In this document: positions 44,298 through 55,540 of the stretch, one piece after another
Numbering within the stretch: the first letter of the stretch is position 1
How the letters are laid out: each line of letters begins with the position of its first letter
Assembly (NCBI GenBank): GCA_963576565.1
Contig: OY755039.1
Coordinates: forward strand, 81,095,955 to 81,159,954
Direction of reading: 5' to 3'
Length of the DNA: 64,000 nt
Source of the DNA: Aspidapion aeneum
Taxonomy: Eukaryota > Arthropoda > Insecta > Coleoptera > Brentidae
Made by a program: the position numbers and the translations under genes
The notes under the pieces: model-generated
Seen by the model: only the letters and a program-made list of their open reading frames with translations
What the model was told of the DNA's origin: nothing
Databases searched by the model: none

Positions 44298-46047
44298 ATA
44301 CCGATACGTGTCCCTCAATGAGCTGTTCATATACTATCTGTGGATTGACATTATTATAGGCTGCCTTTATATCTAGGAATAATGCAATTACCGTTTGTTT
44401 TTTTTGAAATGCAGTATTTATATATGTTGTAATGTAAGCAAGGTTATTGTTTGTGTGTCTGAACCCCATCTGATAATCTGAAAAGAATTTTGAACTTTCC
44501 AGTAGCCAGTCCAATTTATTGCGTATTATTGTTTCTAAAATTTTAGCTACACATGATCCAAGCCCTATAGGTCTATAGCTTTCTGGTAGTTCCGGGTTCT
44601 TATCAGGTTTTGGGAACACCACCAGTAGTTGTTCTTTCCATTTGGTTGGGATGTCTCCCCCCTCCTTCACTGAATTGAAGATTGAAATTAATTGTTCTAA
44701 AGCATTATCCGGAAGATTGTATAACATAGAGTATGTAATATGTTCCATCCCTGGTGCGGTGTCTTTTTTCTTATAATTCAAAACACTTTTCAATTCTCCC
44801 ATGGTGAAATTCATATCTCTATCGTTAGTCACTCTGAGTGAAAAGGCAGGATCCATCCCTACAATGGTCAGGTTATCAAGGATTTGCATAGCTAGTTCTT
44901 TTTCTGGTTGTAATGTATTTTTGCTCCCAACTTGTAAATTTGAAAATATCCTGAATGTCCTCCAGACTTCCTTAATATTAGTATCTCGATCAATCCCCCC
45001 ACAAAAGGTCCTAAAACCCTCTCTCTTCTTCTTTTTAAAAAACCTTTTACTTACAGCTATTTGTTTCTTAAGTTCTAGAAAACTACTAAGGTTGGGTGCT
45101 TCTTTAAATGTTTTTTTAGCATTTTTCCTTTTCCATAATCTATCACTGCATTGTTCATCCCACCATGGATTTCCTGGTTTTTTCAATTTTGTTGTTTCCT
45201 TATTCAATGGTATGGTTTTGTCAGCTGTTTGATATATGTTGTCTTCAAAAACTTCATAGGATATTTTTTTATTTTTATATTTTTCGAAATTTGTCTGGGC
45301 TACCTGATGGTATGATCCCAGTTGGCTTTTTTACAATTATATTTGGTGTATTTTTTAGTGGGAAATACTTGGAACTTTCTATTATTGATTTCACACATGG
45401 TAGGGTGGTGATCGCTGTTTCCATTTTCATTTAATATCTTCCATGAAGTTTTTGAGGCTAGGTTAGGTGTTACAATGGACATATCAATCGGACTAGGGCT
45501 AGCGCCTGGTGGTCTCAGTCGGGTTGACCACCCATCATTTAACAAGACTAAAGCATGTTCTTCCATAAGCTTCAGTGTAACGAGACCATGTTTATTGTTG
45601 TGGTTACTGCCCCATGCTACATGGTGTGCATTAAGGTCTCCAATCAATATAAAGGTTTCTTCCATCTCTCCCAGCATTTTTGTAAGTTGTTGTTCATAGA
45701 TATTCAGGTTGGGAATCGAGTATTTATTAACTATTTAAAGGTCTCCAATCTTAATGATTATGTAGTGAAATTCCAATTCTCTTTGTGATGTTTGGATAAG
45801 TTTATATTTTAAATTCCTCTTAATCAGACTAGATATCCCTCCATAACCATCTATCCGGTCTACTCTGATGGTTATGTAGTTCTTGATGTAACACTTATCT
45901 TCCTTCTTTAGCCAGGTTTCGTTAAGGAGAATTAGGTCTGGGTCATGTTCGTAAATAATGTTAATTAATTCTGCCCTATTATGTTTGTAGCTCTGAATAT
46001 TCCATTGTAATATTTTTAAGGTTTTAGTTTCCGAATTGAAAGTGATG
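44298..46047 (-). pseudogene. LINE ORF2, N-terminal part: endonuclease and start of RT
   Basis: AP endonuclease motifs: LILLNETWLKKED, GDLNAHHVAWGSN and the terminal NGNSDHHPTMCE. A stop lies near 45736 and a shift near 45235-45300. RT begins with NPWWDEQCSDRLWKRKNAKK, then KKKDTAPGMEHITY, WKEQLLVVFPKP, RPIGLGSCVAKILE and ALFLDIKAAYNNVNP. The frame is cut at EGHVSV, where the LTR element enters. Position 39217 continues YIRDKGG. Confidence 0.82.
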
Positions 46048-46277
46048 CTTTAGGTTTTTTTAGAAAAAAGAAGGGCTCTAGATTAAATGGGATTAGTACC
46101 TTTATTTAATTTAAATTTATAATTCATTATTTGAGTCTATTATGTTGAAGATATTTTTCCTATTTACAGATTTGTTTTTTTCACTGTTTACAACTGGAAT
46201 ATACATATTAAGGGGTTCTTCACTGCCTGGGCTAGTTTCCATCCCATAATTATTGGGCGGTTCTCCTGGCGGATCTC

Positions 46278-47362
46278 CTACCCTCTTTTGAGCCTCCAGG
46301 ACAATGGGCCAAAGTCCGTTAAACGGCCTGTAGGATTCACCAAGCAGTCCCCATGTTCCTGCCCGCTGAATCCTGTGAAACCATCCTCCTGAATTTTCTT
46401 TTTTTTTGGAGATGTACTTTCGTCAGATGATATTCTTTTTCTAGAATTAATTGGTGTTCCTAATTGTCCTCTACAAGTTTTCTCGCCGACCACTAATTGT
46501 GGGAAATCCACACTGTTATAGATAAATGGTGTGTTTTTTTTTGGAACTCTCACATTCGCATCATAATAAGAGATATGTTCGTGTGCCATTATTTCTTTTA
46601 TTCTTTTTTGCCTTTTATATTCGGGACATTCGCTTGCTGTGGTTTTATGTTCGTGGTTCCTGCAGTTGATACACCACTTACTGCAGCGTTCCCCCTCTTC
46701 ATGAGTCTGACCACAGTTTTGGCAGCGTTTGTTGGTCGCTTTACATAGTTTTGATGTGTGGCCAAACCTTAAAGAAAACACTGAGTAACTGGTGCTATGT
46801 AAGGTTGTACCCTCATGGGCAGATCATAAATTTTGATTTCTTTAGGCATAAATGTTCCTTCGAATGTGTACATCATGGTTCCAGTTGGTTTCCAAATAGG
46901 GTTTTCTTTATCTGTGCTATCTTTCCGACTAAAACGTTTTACTTGTAGAATTTTGCATATCCCTGCTTTACTAGCTTTCAGTATTTCATCTTCGGTAAAG
47001 GAAACATCCACCCCCCTTACTATCCCTTTCCTTGTTACCATTCCAAAAGGAATAAAAGCTCTCAGGTCAGAGTCTTTGTCGTTTTGTTTTTTAATAAAGT
47101 TGTTTGCTCCATTAGAGTTTTTAAAAATTACTCCTACACGGTTGCGTCCTTTGACATTGAACTCTTTAATCGAGTCCAATTGCAGGTCGAGGATCTTTTT
47201 AGCTATTTTTAAGAGGCTATATTTTCCCACATCGCGTCCCTCTACAAACACTAGAAATGGCCCTACACTAGAGTCTTTGTAAAACAGAATTACAGTATTT
47301 CCCTCTCGCGAGGCGTTTTTCCTTCCATTTTTTTCAATAAATCGTTCAAAATAAAGTCTCAA
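46278..47362 (-). pseudogene. LINE ORF1 (Gag-like, CCHC knuckles), one frameshift
   Basis: Starts MRLYFERFIEKNGRKNASRE at 47362. The first frame runs 197 codons to ...VQPYIAPVTQC, and the second continues LRFGHTSKLCKATNKRCQNC with three zinc knuckles (CQNCGQTHEEGERC, CINCRNHEHKTTASEC). A single-base shift lies near 46778. ORF1 proteins of this group package LINE RNA. Confidence 0.8.
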
Positions 47363-47502
47363 AATGGTCCAAGAATCAGTTACCCCTATCTGGGAGAATT
47401 TTAGTCAATTTTCTTTTATTTTTTCTTTAGTTTAAATGTTTAAAATTACAAAAAGTAAGACGCCACAAAAGACACACACACGTTCGGGACGCGGACAGAA
47501 AG

Positions 47503-47715
47503 AAAATTTGAGCCAATTAAAGCCTGAAAAAAAATCCGCGGGGTTAATACACAGCCGGCTTAATGTCGGGTGTCCATGGAGCGTGTTATCCGTGCGGATT
47601 TATGTTTTCTTGGGCTCTAATTGGTTGATTTAAAAATGTGAGTCATTCAAGCTTAAAAAGAAATATTCGCGCGGATGCGGATAATACGCTCCATGGACAG
47701 CCGGGTTTATGGTTT
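47503..47715. mobile_element. MITE-1 right half and complete MITE-2
   Basis: 47503-47550 continues MITE-1 (aaaatttgagccaattaaag). MITE-2 spans about 47566-47706 with inverted ends (gtgtccatggagcgtgttat / aatacgctccatggaca). Both share a central tcttgggctct ... attggttgatttaaaaat. Confidence 0.7.
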
Positions 47716-48103
47716 GAATATGAATTAGCAGTACAGATATATTTGAGACGTACGTGATGTTTACCCTTGTTTTTTTGCACCAACTTTAACCTTGGTGTTC
47801 TGTGACTTAACCATAGATTTTTTGATTTCTTGTCAAATAAACACATTATAATCTATAATCTTTGATAAACACAACGTAAAAACTACCGAAATTAGTCAAA
47901 TTAATGTATTTTTGAATGTTTATTACCTTTGAGAGACATGGGTGAGTTTTTTCTTAATAAGAATGTATAAAATTTATATAGATATCGCTGTTTCTTTTTT
48001 TGAGTGATGAATATGCTATACAAAATAAGAAGAGGCAAATACTTTTGTCCAAATATTGTAAGAACATATCTGACTATGTTGGCCTAAACACAATATATTC
48101 TGA

Positions 48104-48259
48104 GGGAACGTCCTTAAATTATGTAACGCAAAAATTCAGAATTGTTGAACCCCTCTCTCAACACATTTTCAAGAAAAAACACATTAAAAAACAGTGAGTG
48201 TAACGCAAGGCCAAACCCCCCTCCACCCCTACAGCGTTACGTAATTTAAGAACCGTCCT
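48104..48259. mobile_element. MITE with TTAAATTAYGTAACGC ends
   Basis: ttaaattatgtaacgc at the left and gcgttacgtaatttaa at the right. A relative lies at 56646-56799, and one end only at about 17752. C-rich centre (ccccctccacccct). Confidence 0.55.
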
Positions 48260-48529
48260 TGAGTAGGGTGTAATTTATTCCGCACATCTCTGTCCGACCA
48301 CAAGAACCAATGCCAAGATAAAATTGATGACGTGCATGTCATCAACTCTCGCCGCGTCTACTCTAAAATACAAACATTTTCCTCTTTATGGGCGGCCCCT
48401 ACTAGGCGTTACAAATTTTAAAATTCAAGCAATTATATCAAATTAAATCATTGCAAATTTTAAAAAAGCTAATTATTGTGGTAATTTATATCGGACTTTG
48501 GGTATTGATCCGTTACCTGTGAAAAAAAA

Positions 48530-48900
48530 TTATCTTTATGGCCCCTAGGAGTTGTCAAGGGGTAAAATTAAGAAGTGGTCAACTGCAACCATTTGGTGCA
48601 AATTTGCTGCCATTGGGCAGAGTGTATAAGTCAATTATTATTTTTATCTTAAATTAGAAAATATTTTGCCCCCTAGGAGGCCTCATTAACAGCTTCAAAA
48701 TGCAGCCTGTTGGTAATTGTATGAGCCACCAATTAGACATAGTTGTGCAGGTGTAACAGTTTAGAACATATAAAGCATAATCTAAAAACACATTTTGCCC
48801 CCTGGCGCCTCCTTATATATTTTTTGACAGCCAAAAAATTAGTATGTGAATGCTGATGTACATGCCAAGTTTCATTACTCTAGCCTAAACCGTTCATAAT
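48530..48900. repeat. three diverged repeats of about 125 bp
   Basis: ggcccctaggagttgtc, tgccccctaggaggcctca and tgccccctggcgcctcctta begin successive units at about 48540, 48668 and 48796, in the region upstream of the LRR exon. Confidence 0.45.
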
Positions 48901-49147
48901 TGAAAAAATATTTTGACACCTTAACCTTATTTTTTGGCTGAGATAATTTTGGGTCTGTTAACAGGTCAGTTTTGGTGGAATCATTAATAATCGATTAAAA
49001 CAAGTGTTGTAAAATCTTCATCAAAAAGCCCATGGAGGCCAAATTTTGATGCTAACAAATGATCCATGTTAATAAACTGTTTGAAATACTGATTTTCCTT
49101 TACTCTTCTGAAAGAAAAGTAGATTTCCATAAATGAACTTTTTTCAG

Positions 49148-50673
49148 GGTTGGATCAAAGCATAAACCAGCCAAGACTTCTTTTATCAAAATCTGGAGAT
49201 GACCTCATAATAAAGCAATATGAAAATAAATCAGGTAAAGAAACTACAGTAAATGACAGCCTACAAAATACATTTGTCTTTCGCATTACCGCTCTATACA
49301 CTTTGCTGCAAGATGATCAACTTTATGGCTCACAAAATGGTTTTCGAACTAGCCTTAACAAAATTGTCAGTTTGGACTTGACAGGTTGTGAATTAGGTGA
49401 TTTACCCAGATGTCTGAAAATACTTGGATTAAAAAACCTAAATTTGTCAAACAATAAGCTTACTCAAGTGCCTTTGTGTTTATATGGGGGTGGTTTAAAA
49501 CAGCTGGAAAATCTTGACTTGTCTTTTAATGAAATTTCGATTTTTGATATTGAACCTGACTGTCTTAGCAACCTAAAAAGACTGAAAATAAACAACAATA
49601 GATTTGCAAATGTGCCTATATGGTTTTTAAAATTTAGATGTACCAATTTAGAGGAATTAGACTACAGTGAAAATAAAGCAGAAAACTATGATTTCTTAAA
49701 AAATAGTGCTAATATTGCTCTAATGAAAATAAAAGCTCTTTACTTTGTAAATTCATGTCTAATAGACAAAGATTTTGATTTGCTAAAAACATTTTATACC
49801 CTGGAGTATCTCGATATTAGTAACATCAATAGTTCAGATACTAGATTTATAAATAAATTTAGAAACTTGGATAAACTATTTTCAAAGCAATCATGGAAAG
49901 AATTAAAAGTTTTAAAAGTCATTAACCTTCGGATTTCTATTCTGCCAGAAAATATGTTGTGGTTAGACAGCATAAAAGAACTTTATTTAAGTCACAATCT
50001 CATCTCTTGGCTTCCCAAAGAATTCGGCTATTTATCCCATTTAGAAGTTCTAGACATATCACACAATGACTTAATCATAATACCTCAAGAAATAATGTAT
50101 TTAACAAACTTAAAAGTACTTAAAGCTGCCAAAAATAGGTTGGAAGATTTTCCAACACCACCACCAGATTTGGAAGTATTAGATTTGTTTGATAATTATC
50201 TTTATAGCATAGAAAATGTGAATATAGATAACGAACACTTAAAACATGTAGATTTAGAGTATAATTTCTGTGATATGGAGCAACATAGCCTGCATGAAAA
50301 GTATGTTCAAAAAAGAGATAAGTTTAGAACTGAGGAAGGCCATTTAAGAGGACAAGGTATCAAATCGAAAACAGATCAACAAGATTATGATTACCACAAC
50401 CAAAGTGAAGACAGTTTGGATTCTTCTATATACTCAGATTCTGATATTCCAAAGCATGAAGACAATTCATCAAGTTTTGATGTTATTCCAAGAGCATCTT
50501 CACCTTATGAAAACTGGGATGAGGAAATCGAAGAAAATAGACTCAAAGTGAGACACCCTGATGTAACATTGTCAGACAATGAGTGGGATGGAGAAGATAT
50601 CATTTGGAAAAGGGGCATTCCAAAAGTTTTTTATCCAAGTGAAGAAGACTGGATTTATGAAGATGTTGATTAA
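49148..50673 (+). CDS. leucine-rich-repeat protein, last coding exon
   Basis: 508 codons from an acceptor (ttttttcag, ending 49147) to TAA at 50671-50673. There is no ATG near the start; the frame opens GLDQSINQPRLLL, so the initiator is in an upstream exon not identified. About 11-12 leucine-rich repeats span residues 70-385 (for example LNLSNNKLTQVPLCL, LYLSHNLISWLPKEF, LDISHNDLIIIPQEI), of the short intracellular type with LxxLPxxI. No signal peptide or membrane segment is seen in this exon. The C-terminus is acidic and serine-rich and ends EEDWIYEDVD. Such repeats form a curved protein-binding surface. I do not recognise the family member. No damage is seen, so the gene is probably active. 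Confidence 0.85.
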
Positions 50674-51529
50674 TTTTGTTTTCAAAGACTTTTAGTTATT
50701 ATTTTTGTAAATTTTCTTTTGCAGTAGTTTTGTTTTTATAAAACATTTATTAGATATTTTATTTGCAATTTGAAGTAAATGTCAGTGTTGCTACCAAAAA
50801 ACCTGAGACATTTTTTTAGGTGTTTTTAATTTATTTATTTGTGCTAGCGATTTAATATTTTATTATGGTGAGTTGGAACTAAAATGGATTTCTAAACCCG
50901 CAAATATCTCAAAAACAGTGCAATAGATGCATGTCTGTACCCCAGAAATGAATTCAATTGAAGTCAATTTTTCAGGTTTTAAAGTTTTTTCAGTTTAGGT
51001 ACACAATGTTCAATATTTTCATCAGAAAAATCAACTTTTTTAACATTTTTTGCTTCTGGAGTACAGATAAAAATTTGTTTTCATTGGTATTATTTAGAAA
51101 CAAAACTAAAATATTTATAAAATTTAATTTTATTAAAATTAAAGTATTATTTTTTTAAAATTTTTGAGTGTTATATAAAGTTTTAACTTTCGATTTTTTT
51201 ATTAGACATGTGTTTTATAGCCCATCGCGCCGACTTTTTTTTTTGTTAATTAGCCTTAAGTGTTCCTGATTACGTCATATTATGATTATATTAAGAAACG
51301 CTTTAAGCTAAGTAATGAAAAAAAAGTCGGTGAGATGGACCCTTAATTATTTAGATGTAAATATTTATTTAAAGTCACAGCGATCAAAAAAGTTACTAAT
51401 AGTGCGTGATTTTTTTTGTGAATTTGTTAAAATTATGAAATGTGTTTTAAATGTTTAAAAAATAAATAAATACTTGTTTAATTGTGATTTATTTTTTAAA
51501 ATATTTCTGGTCCAATTTAATCTATTTTT
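50674..51529 (+). other. 3' region of the LRR gene, AT-rich
   Basis: No gene. AATAAATAAATA at about 51462 could be the polyadenylation signal, giving a 3' UTR of about 800 bp; nearer variants also occur. Confidence 0.4.
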
Positions 51530-52176
51530 AGCTCACACTACTACTTAACTATAGTAGTGTGAGCTATGGTGATCCTAATTTTTTCGAGAAAATAAAAGTT
51601 GCTCCGATTTGAAATTTTTTTATATATCTTTGCGTTTCAGATGATTTTAAAACTTTTTTGTTGCGCCGTCTGTCTGTAACGACCAACGCGCATAACTCAA
51701 AACCCGCTTGCCCGATTTTAATGAAATTTGGTAACTAGGCTGGGTTTTGGGTCGAGATGGTCCCATTTAAAAATGAACAAAATCCACCGAACACAAAGGG
51801 TGGAGAAAATTTCAAAAATTAGAGCTTATGTAAAAATATGGCGTGTGTGATATCAAACGAAAGGTAATTAAGTCTGGAGTTAAACAAAATACATTTTAGT
51901 TTATTTAAAAAAAGGGTGGGGGTAATTTTAAAAAATTAGAGTTTAAGTGGAAATATGGCGTGTGTGATATCAAACGAAAGGTAATTGAGTCTGGAGTTAA
52001 ACAAAATACATTTTAGTTAAAAAAGGGTGGGGGTAAAAAATTGGAGTTTAAGTCAAAACATGGCTTGTGTGGTATCAAACGAAAGGTATTTGAGTCTGGA
52101 ATTGAATAAATTATATGTCAGTTTTTAGTAATATTAGCTCACACGTACACTATAACTATAGTACCTAGTGTGAGCT
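51530..52176. mobile_element. hairpin-ended element with internal tandem repeats
   Basis: Starts with a 36-bp hairpin (AGCTCACACTA ... TAGTGTGAGCT, 51530-51565) and ends with a 41-bp hairpin (AGCTCACAC ... TAGTGTGAGCT, 52136-52176). Inside are three copies of a unit of about 110 bp (atatggcgtgtgtgatatca, aacgaaaggtaattgagtct). No coding capacity. Confidence 0.7.
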
Positions 52177-52281
52177 TAAGTTACATTGGCAGAGTATTTT
52201 TAATAACGGTTATTTTTACCGCGTGAACAAGTCCACATCTAGGGGGCTTCATTTTCCTAAGAGGATAAAAACATTAATTGC

Positions 52282-52546
52282 ATCGGTGAGTGGAAGAAGG
52301 GTCCAAGCGCAGAAATACATATTTTACAGGAAACGAAAAAAATTTATTATTTCAAAAAGGAAGAAAAATTTAGCGTTGTTGTGCACAGGAAACTGTATGC
52401 TAGTTGGAGTTGTTTTACAAAAAAATAAGATTTATTATCTAACCGAAAATGTGACTATTTGCCAAAAAAAAATACGATTTTGGACCCTTCTTCCACTCAG
52501 TTGGACCCTTCTTCCACTCAGTTGGATCCTTCTTTCACTCACCGAT
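52282..52546. mobile_element. MITE with ATCGGTGAGTG ends
   Basis: atcggtgagtggaagaaggg at the left is mirrored by cccttctttcactcaccgat-like text at the right with two changes. The right end is a triplicated 21-bp unit (ttggacccttcttccactca). Confidence 0.65.
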
Positions 52547-53404
52547 TCAATTGTATTAATAAGAGACCGCCATACGCTCGTTTCCCGTCGAAAGCGTTCC
52601 CGCGTTGCCAATAACGGTAACCTTGATAAACTACTACAGGCGCAAGTGGTCGCAGTTGTCAAGGGGCGGACAACCTGAAACATTTGTTTAGGGCGAGAAG
52701 TATAACATGGCTTTTAGTTCACCATAAAAAAGGTGGGCTATTAAAAACGTGAAAATTAAATATTTTAATTGGCTGTTTGAATACACAAGATAAATCAAGA
52801 ACACCTCAAACGATTTTTCAGAAGTCTTTTGTTGGCATTAGATTTTACTTAAAAAGAAAGGGTTAAAAGTATTACTTAACCAATTTTACCTCAAAACTAT
52901 CTGAGGATGCATAGTTTTAATTGTTGTATCGACTTTTGCTTAAACATTTTCTTTTTGTATTTAAAACATTTTTGCCTGTGGCGCATGTCGCTCTTTTACA
53001 AAAAGTTCAGCATTGTTCTAGAAAGATAAAAAATTCCTCCGAATTTAAATTTCTGTAGGTTTTCAGTTATTAAAAAAGTTTGCTCAGTATCTATTTTCGC
53101 CCGCGAGCATTTGAAGTATTATTCTTCCAATATTTTCTGAAAATTTTGTCTTCGACGCATTTGCTCAAGAAATGTCTGCTCTTTTTTTCAATTTTCATTT
53201 GCGGTTTAAGAGGGACTACTACTCATAATTTTGATATTTGTCTAGGAAAAGTACTTAATGAGGTCAGCGGACCTATCTACTTTTGAGGCTTGATACCACC
53301 CTATGCCGTGTCTCCTACCCACGGTGTGTTACTGTAGTCTACCATTACCTTTTTAATGGTTGGACTAAAATGCATTAAAAAAACTAAAATGAAATAACAG
53401 GTCT
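52547..53404. other. spacer, no gene seen
   Basis: A GC-richer piece (52560-52680) contains several CpGs, followed by AT-rich sequence. Nothing supportable. Confidence 0.4.
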
Positions 53405-53630
53405 GCAAAAAAAAATTCTTGAGCCCTGGCATTATTTCAGCTGATTCTTATGTAAGACGACGCCCTGAATCCAAATATAGCTTGAGTTTTCTTCTACCAC
53501 CCACCATTTTTGAGGGAGCAGCCCTTTTACCTATTTTTATCATTTTTCGATAATAATTATAATATTATCGACATAAATTTAAACTTTTAAGTATAAAGAG
53601 AGTTATTTTAGTTTCAAACAATAATAAATA

Positions 53631-53804
53631 CATGGGCGCACCCAGGGGGGGGGGGGGCTTGGGGCCCGTCCCCCCCAAGTCTTAGATTTTTTTACATATA
53701 CTCCACATATTTCATAAAAAAAACACAAAAAATAGCTTTACATTCGACATCATGAGGCTATAGAGGCGTCGGGCCCCCCAAGACATATTCCTGGGTGCGC
53801 CACT
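53631..53804. mobile_element. hAT-type MITE, 8-bp target duplication
   Basis: Ends catgggcgcacccagg and cctgggtgcgccact, with a long G-run. Flanks AATAAATA on both sides (53623-53630, 53805-53812). Confidence 0.85.
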
Positions 53805-53814
53805 AATAAATAAG

Positions 53815-54487
53815 AACTTTCGTACCTTCACTTGGTGCTTGCTTTCCTTTTATACCCTGAAGTACAACCCTCTCGTTTCAAAAACCAGCAGTACTCCGCC
53901 AACATGCTTGCATTTCACTTCCCTGAAAACCTCTTTTCCAACTTAGCGATGTCTTGATGAAACCGTCCCCGTATTCTTCCGAGACTGCTCCTAAATTTTC
54001 AGGAAAGATGCGAGTGAAGCAAGTGCACTTTAAGGGACATGTTACATCCCATGGCCTTGTACGCTAAGAGCAATTCCTCGACCTGAGCATAATAATAATC
54101 ATCACTTTTATGGTTACCTAAAAAGTTCTTACACACGTTTTGGAATACAAACGAAGCTCTTTTTTCTTTTTGATTCAGGTGTTCAATAAACGTCGAATCT
54201 TGAAAAAGTTGTCTAATCTGGGGCCCCACAAAAACACCTTCCTTGATTTTAGCCTCACTAAGACGAGGAAATTTAGTTTTCAAATATATGAATGCGTCGC
54301 CTGTTTTGGCCAGTGCTTTTACAAACTGTTTGATCAATCCAAGTGTGATGTGCAAAGGCGGCAAGTAAATATTATCTTGCGGGACTAATAAGGATCGTTG
54401 GCGACATTTTTCTGACCGGGAGTAAATCTTTCTCGCAAATACCAGTTCCGTACAATGTAATGTTTGTCCCGTGCTCGGCTGTCCCAT
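53815..54487 (-). pseudogene. decayed gene, unnamed insect family (LPPLHITLGLIKQF ... HSHL)
   Basis: The main frame (54487-53999) reads VPQDNIYLPPLHITLGLIKQ, FVKALAKTGDAFIYLKTKFP, then LLLAYKAMGCNMSLKVHLLH-SHL. The gene continues past the stop in shifted frames (FPENLGAVSEEYG, then DIAKLEKRFSGKWNASMLAE and YCWFLKREG), and an upstream piece in another frame reads EWDSRARDKHYIVRNWYL. At least two frameshifts. I recognise the motif set from repeated, uncharacterised insect proteins, often multi-copy, which suggests a mobile-element origin; the function is unknown. Confidence 0.55.
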
Positions 54488-54532
54488 TCACAAATAAAGC
54501 AACAATATTTTATTTTTTTATTATAGTTTCTC

Positions 54533-54698
54533 CATGGGCGTATACGGGGAAAGGGGGGCTTGGGGGCGAAAGCCTCCCCAAGAATCGAAAAATAGATTAT
54601 GTTAAAACTATTTATTTTCGTACATTTTAATATGTTAATAAATAAAAGTGGAAAAAATTTTCAAGCCCTTCCAAGGCGATTTTTTGTATACGCCAGTG
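54533..54698. mobile_element. hAT-type MITE, second kind
   Basis: catgggcgtatacgggg at the left, tgtatacgccagtg at the right. The flanks (gtttctcc / gtttctgt) match at 6 of 8. It lies just upstream of the decayed gene. Confidence 0.65.
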
Positions 54699-55225
54699 GT
54701 TTCTGTATGTATATACTTTTATATACTAATATGTTGCTTTAGACTTTGCTATAACGTTTATTACCTTTACCGTTAAGCTGCTGGCAGCTAAAATTTTATA
54801 AAAATAATTAGAAAATGCTTATAAAACGGTACAATCGACCTTGTCCATTTAACATTTATGCAAAACACCCCCCCCCCTCCCCAAAAACAAATGGCTAACC
54901 ACCTTACTATAAATATTAATGTTTGAAAACACTAAATCTCCAGTCGCTCAGAAATAATGATGTTAAGGCCAAAAAAAATCCTTTCAGTCCTACCAAACTA
55001 TCGAAAAGCAGTAAAAATATGTAGGGGGGTCTCCTCCGAAAATGGGGGTGATGGGGAAAAACGGAGTTCATATTTGGATTCAGGAGGTCATTTTACATAA
55101 GAATCGGCAAGGTGTCAGGGCCGATTTGCATGCCGATCAGTGTAATAGGTAGCTTACCTGTAGATTGGTAAGTTATCTTTCAAACAAATTAACTTTAGTG
55201 ATTGTGAAAAATCAATATTCAGAAT

Positions 55226-55298
55226 AACATTTTAAAATTCTGCTTGTTTGTAAAAGTAATTGAATTATTTACTTTTAGGAACAAGCAGAATTTTAATG
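55226..55298. repeat. palindrome
   Basis: acattttaaaattctgcttg is mirrored by caagcagaattttaatgt around taattgaattatt. Confidence 0.75.
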
Positions 55299-55540
55299 TA
55301 TTATTATGGTTGGGTATCACTCTGTTTAATAAATGAACTTACCTAAAACTAACTAAATTGACCTTTCGCAAATTTAGTCGCGGCTTATACTGATATTTTC
55401 GCTAAACCGGCAATCTCACACACGCAATCCTTATGGCCCATGCAAAAATCCTATATAAGAAAAATACTTTATATTTACAAACAATCACATATATTTAATT
55501 AACTTACAAGCTACACACACACATACTTACAAACTACAAC

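Larger units (their letters stand above)
36819..47502 (-). mobile_element. full-length RNase-H LINE (I/R1-like group), interrupted by an LTR element
   Basis: Minus strand. 5' end near 47502, ORF1 at 47362-46278, ORF2 from about 46050 to 37345, and a 3' end in ggttcaggttcagg repeats. A 13-bp target duplication, AAAATTTGAGCCA, flanks it (36806-36818 and 47503-47515) and places it inside MITE-1. RT is interrupted at 39218-44297 by an LTR element. Without that, the LINE is about 5.6 kb. Confidence 0.85.
53405..55140. mobile_element. inverted-repeat element carrying a gene of unknown family
   Basis: Left text from about 53420 (gagccctggcattatttcag, ctgattcttatgtaagacga, cctgaatccaaatatagc) is inverted at about 55020-55130 (tatttggattcaggaggtca, ttacataagaatcggcaagg). 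The pairing extends for about 130 bp with scattered differences. Between the arms lie two short MITEs and a decayed gene. No target duplication was identified. Confidence 0.5.

Noticed and set aside
52223..52678. 151-codon open frame
   Set aside because: It runs through a MITE and its triplicated 21-bp end (repeated WTLLPLS).
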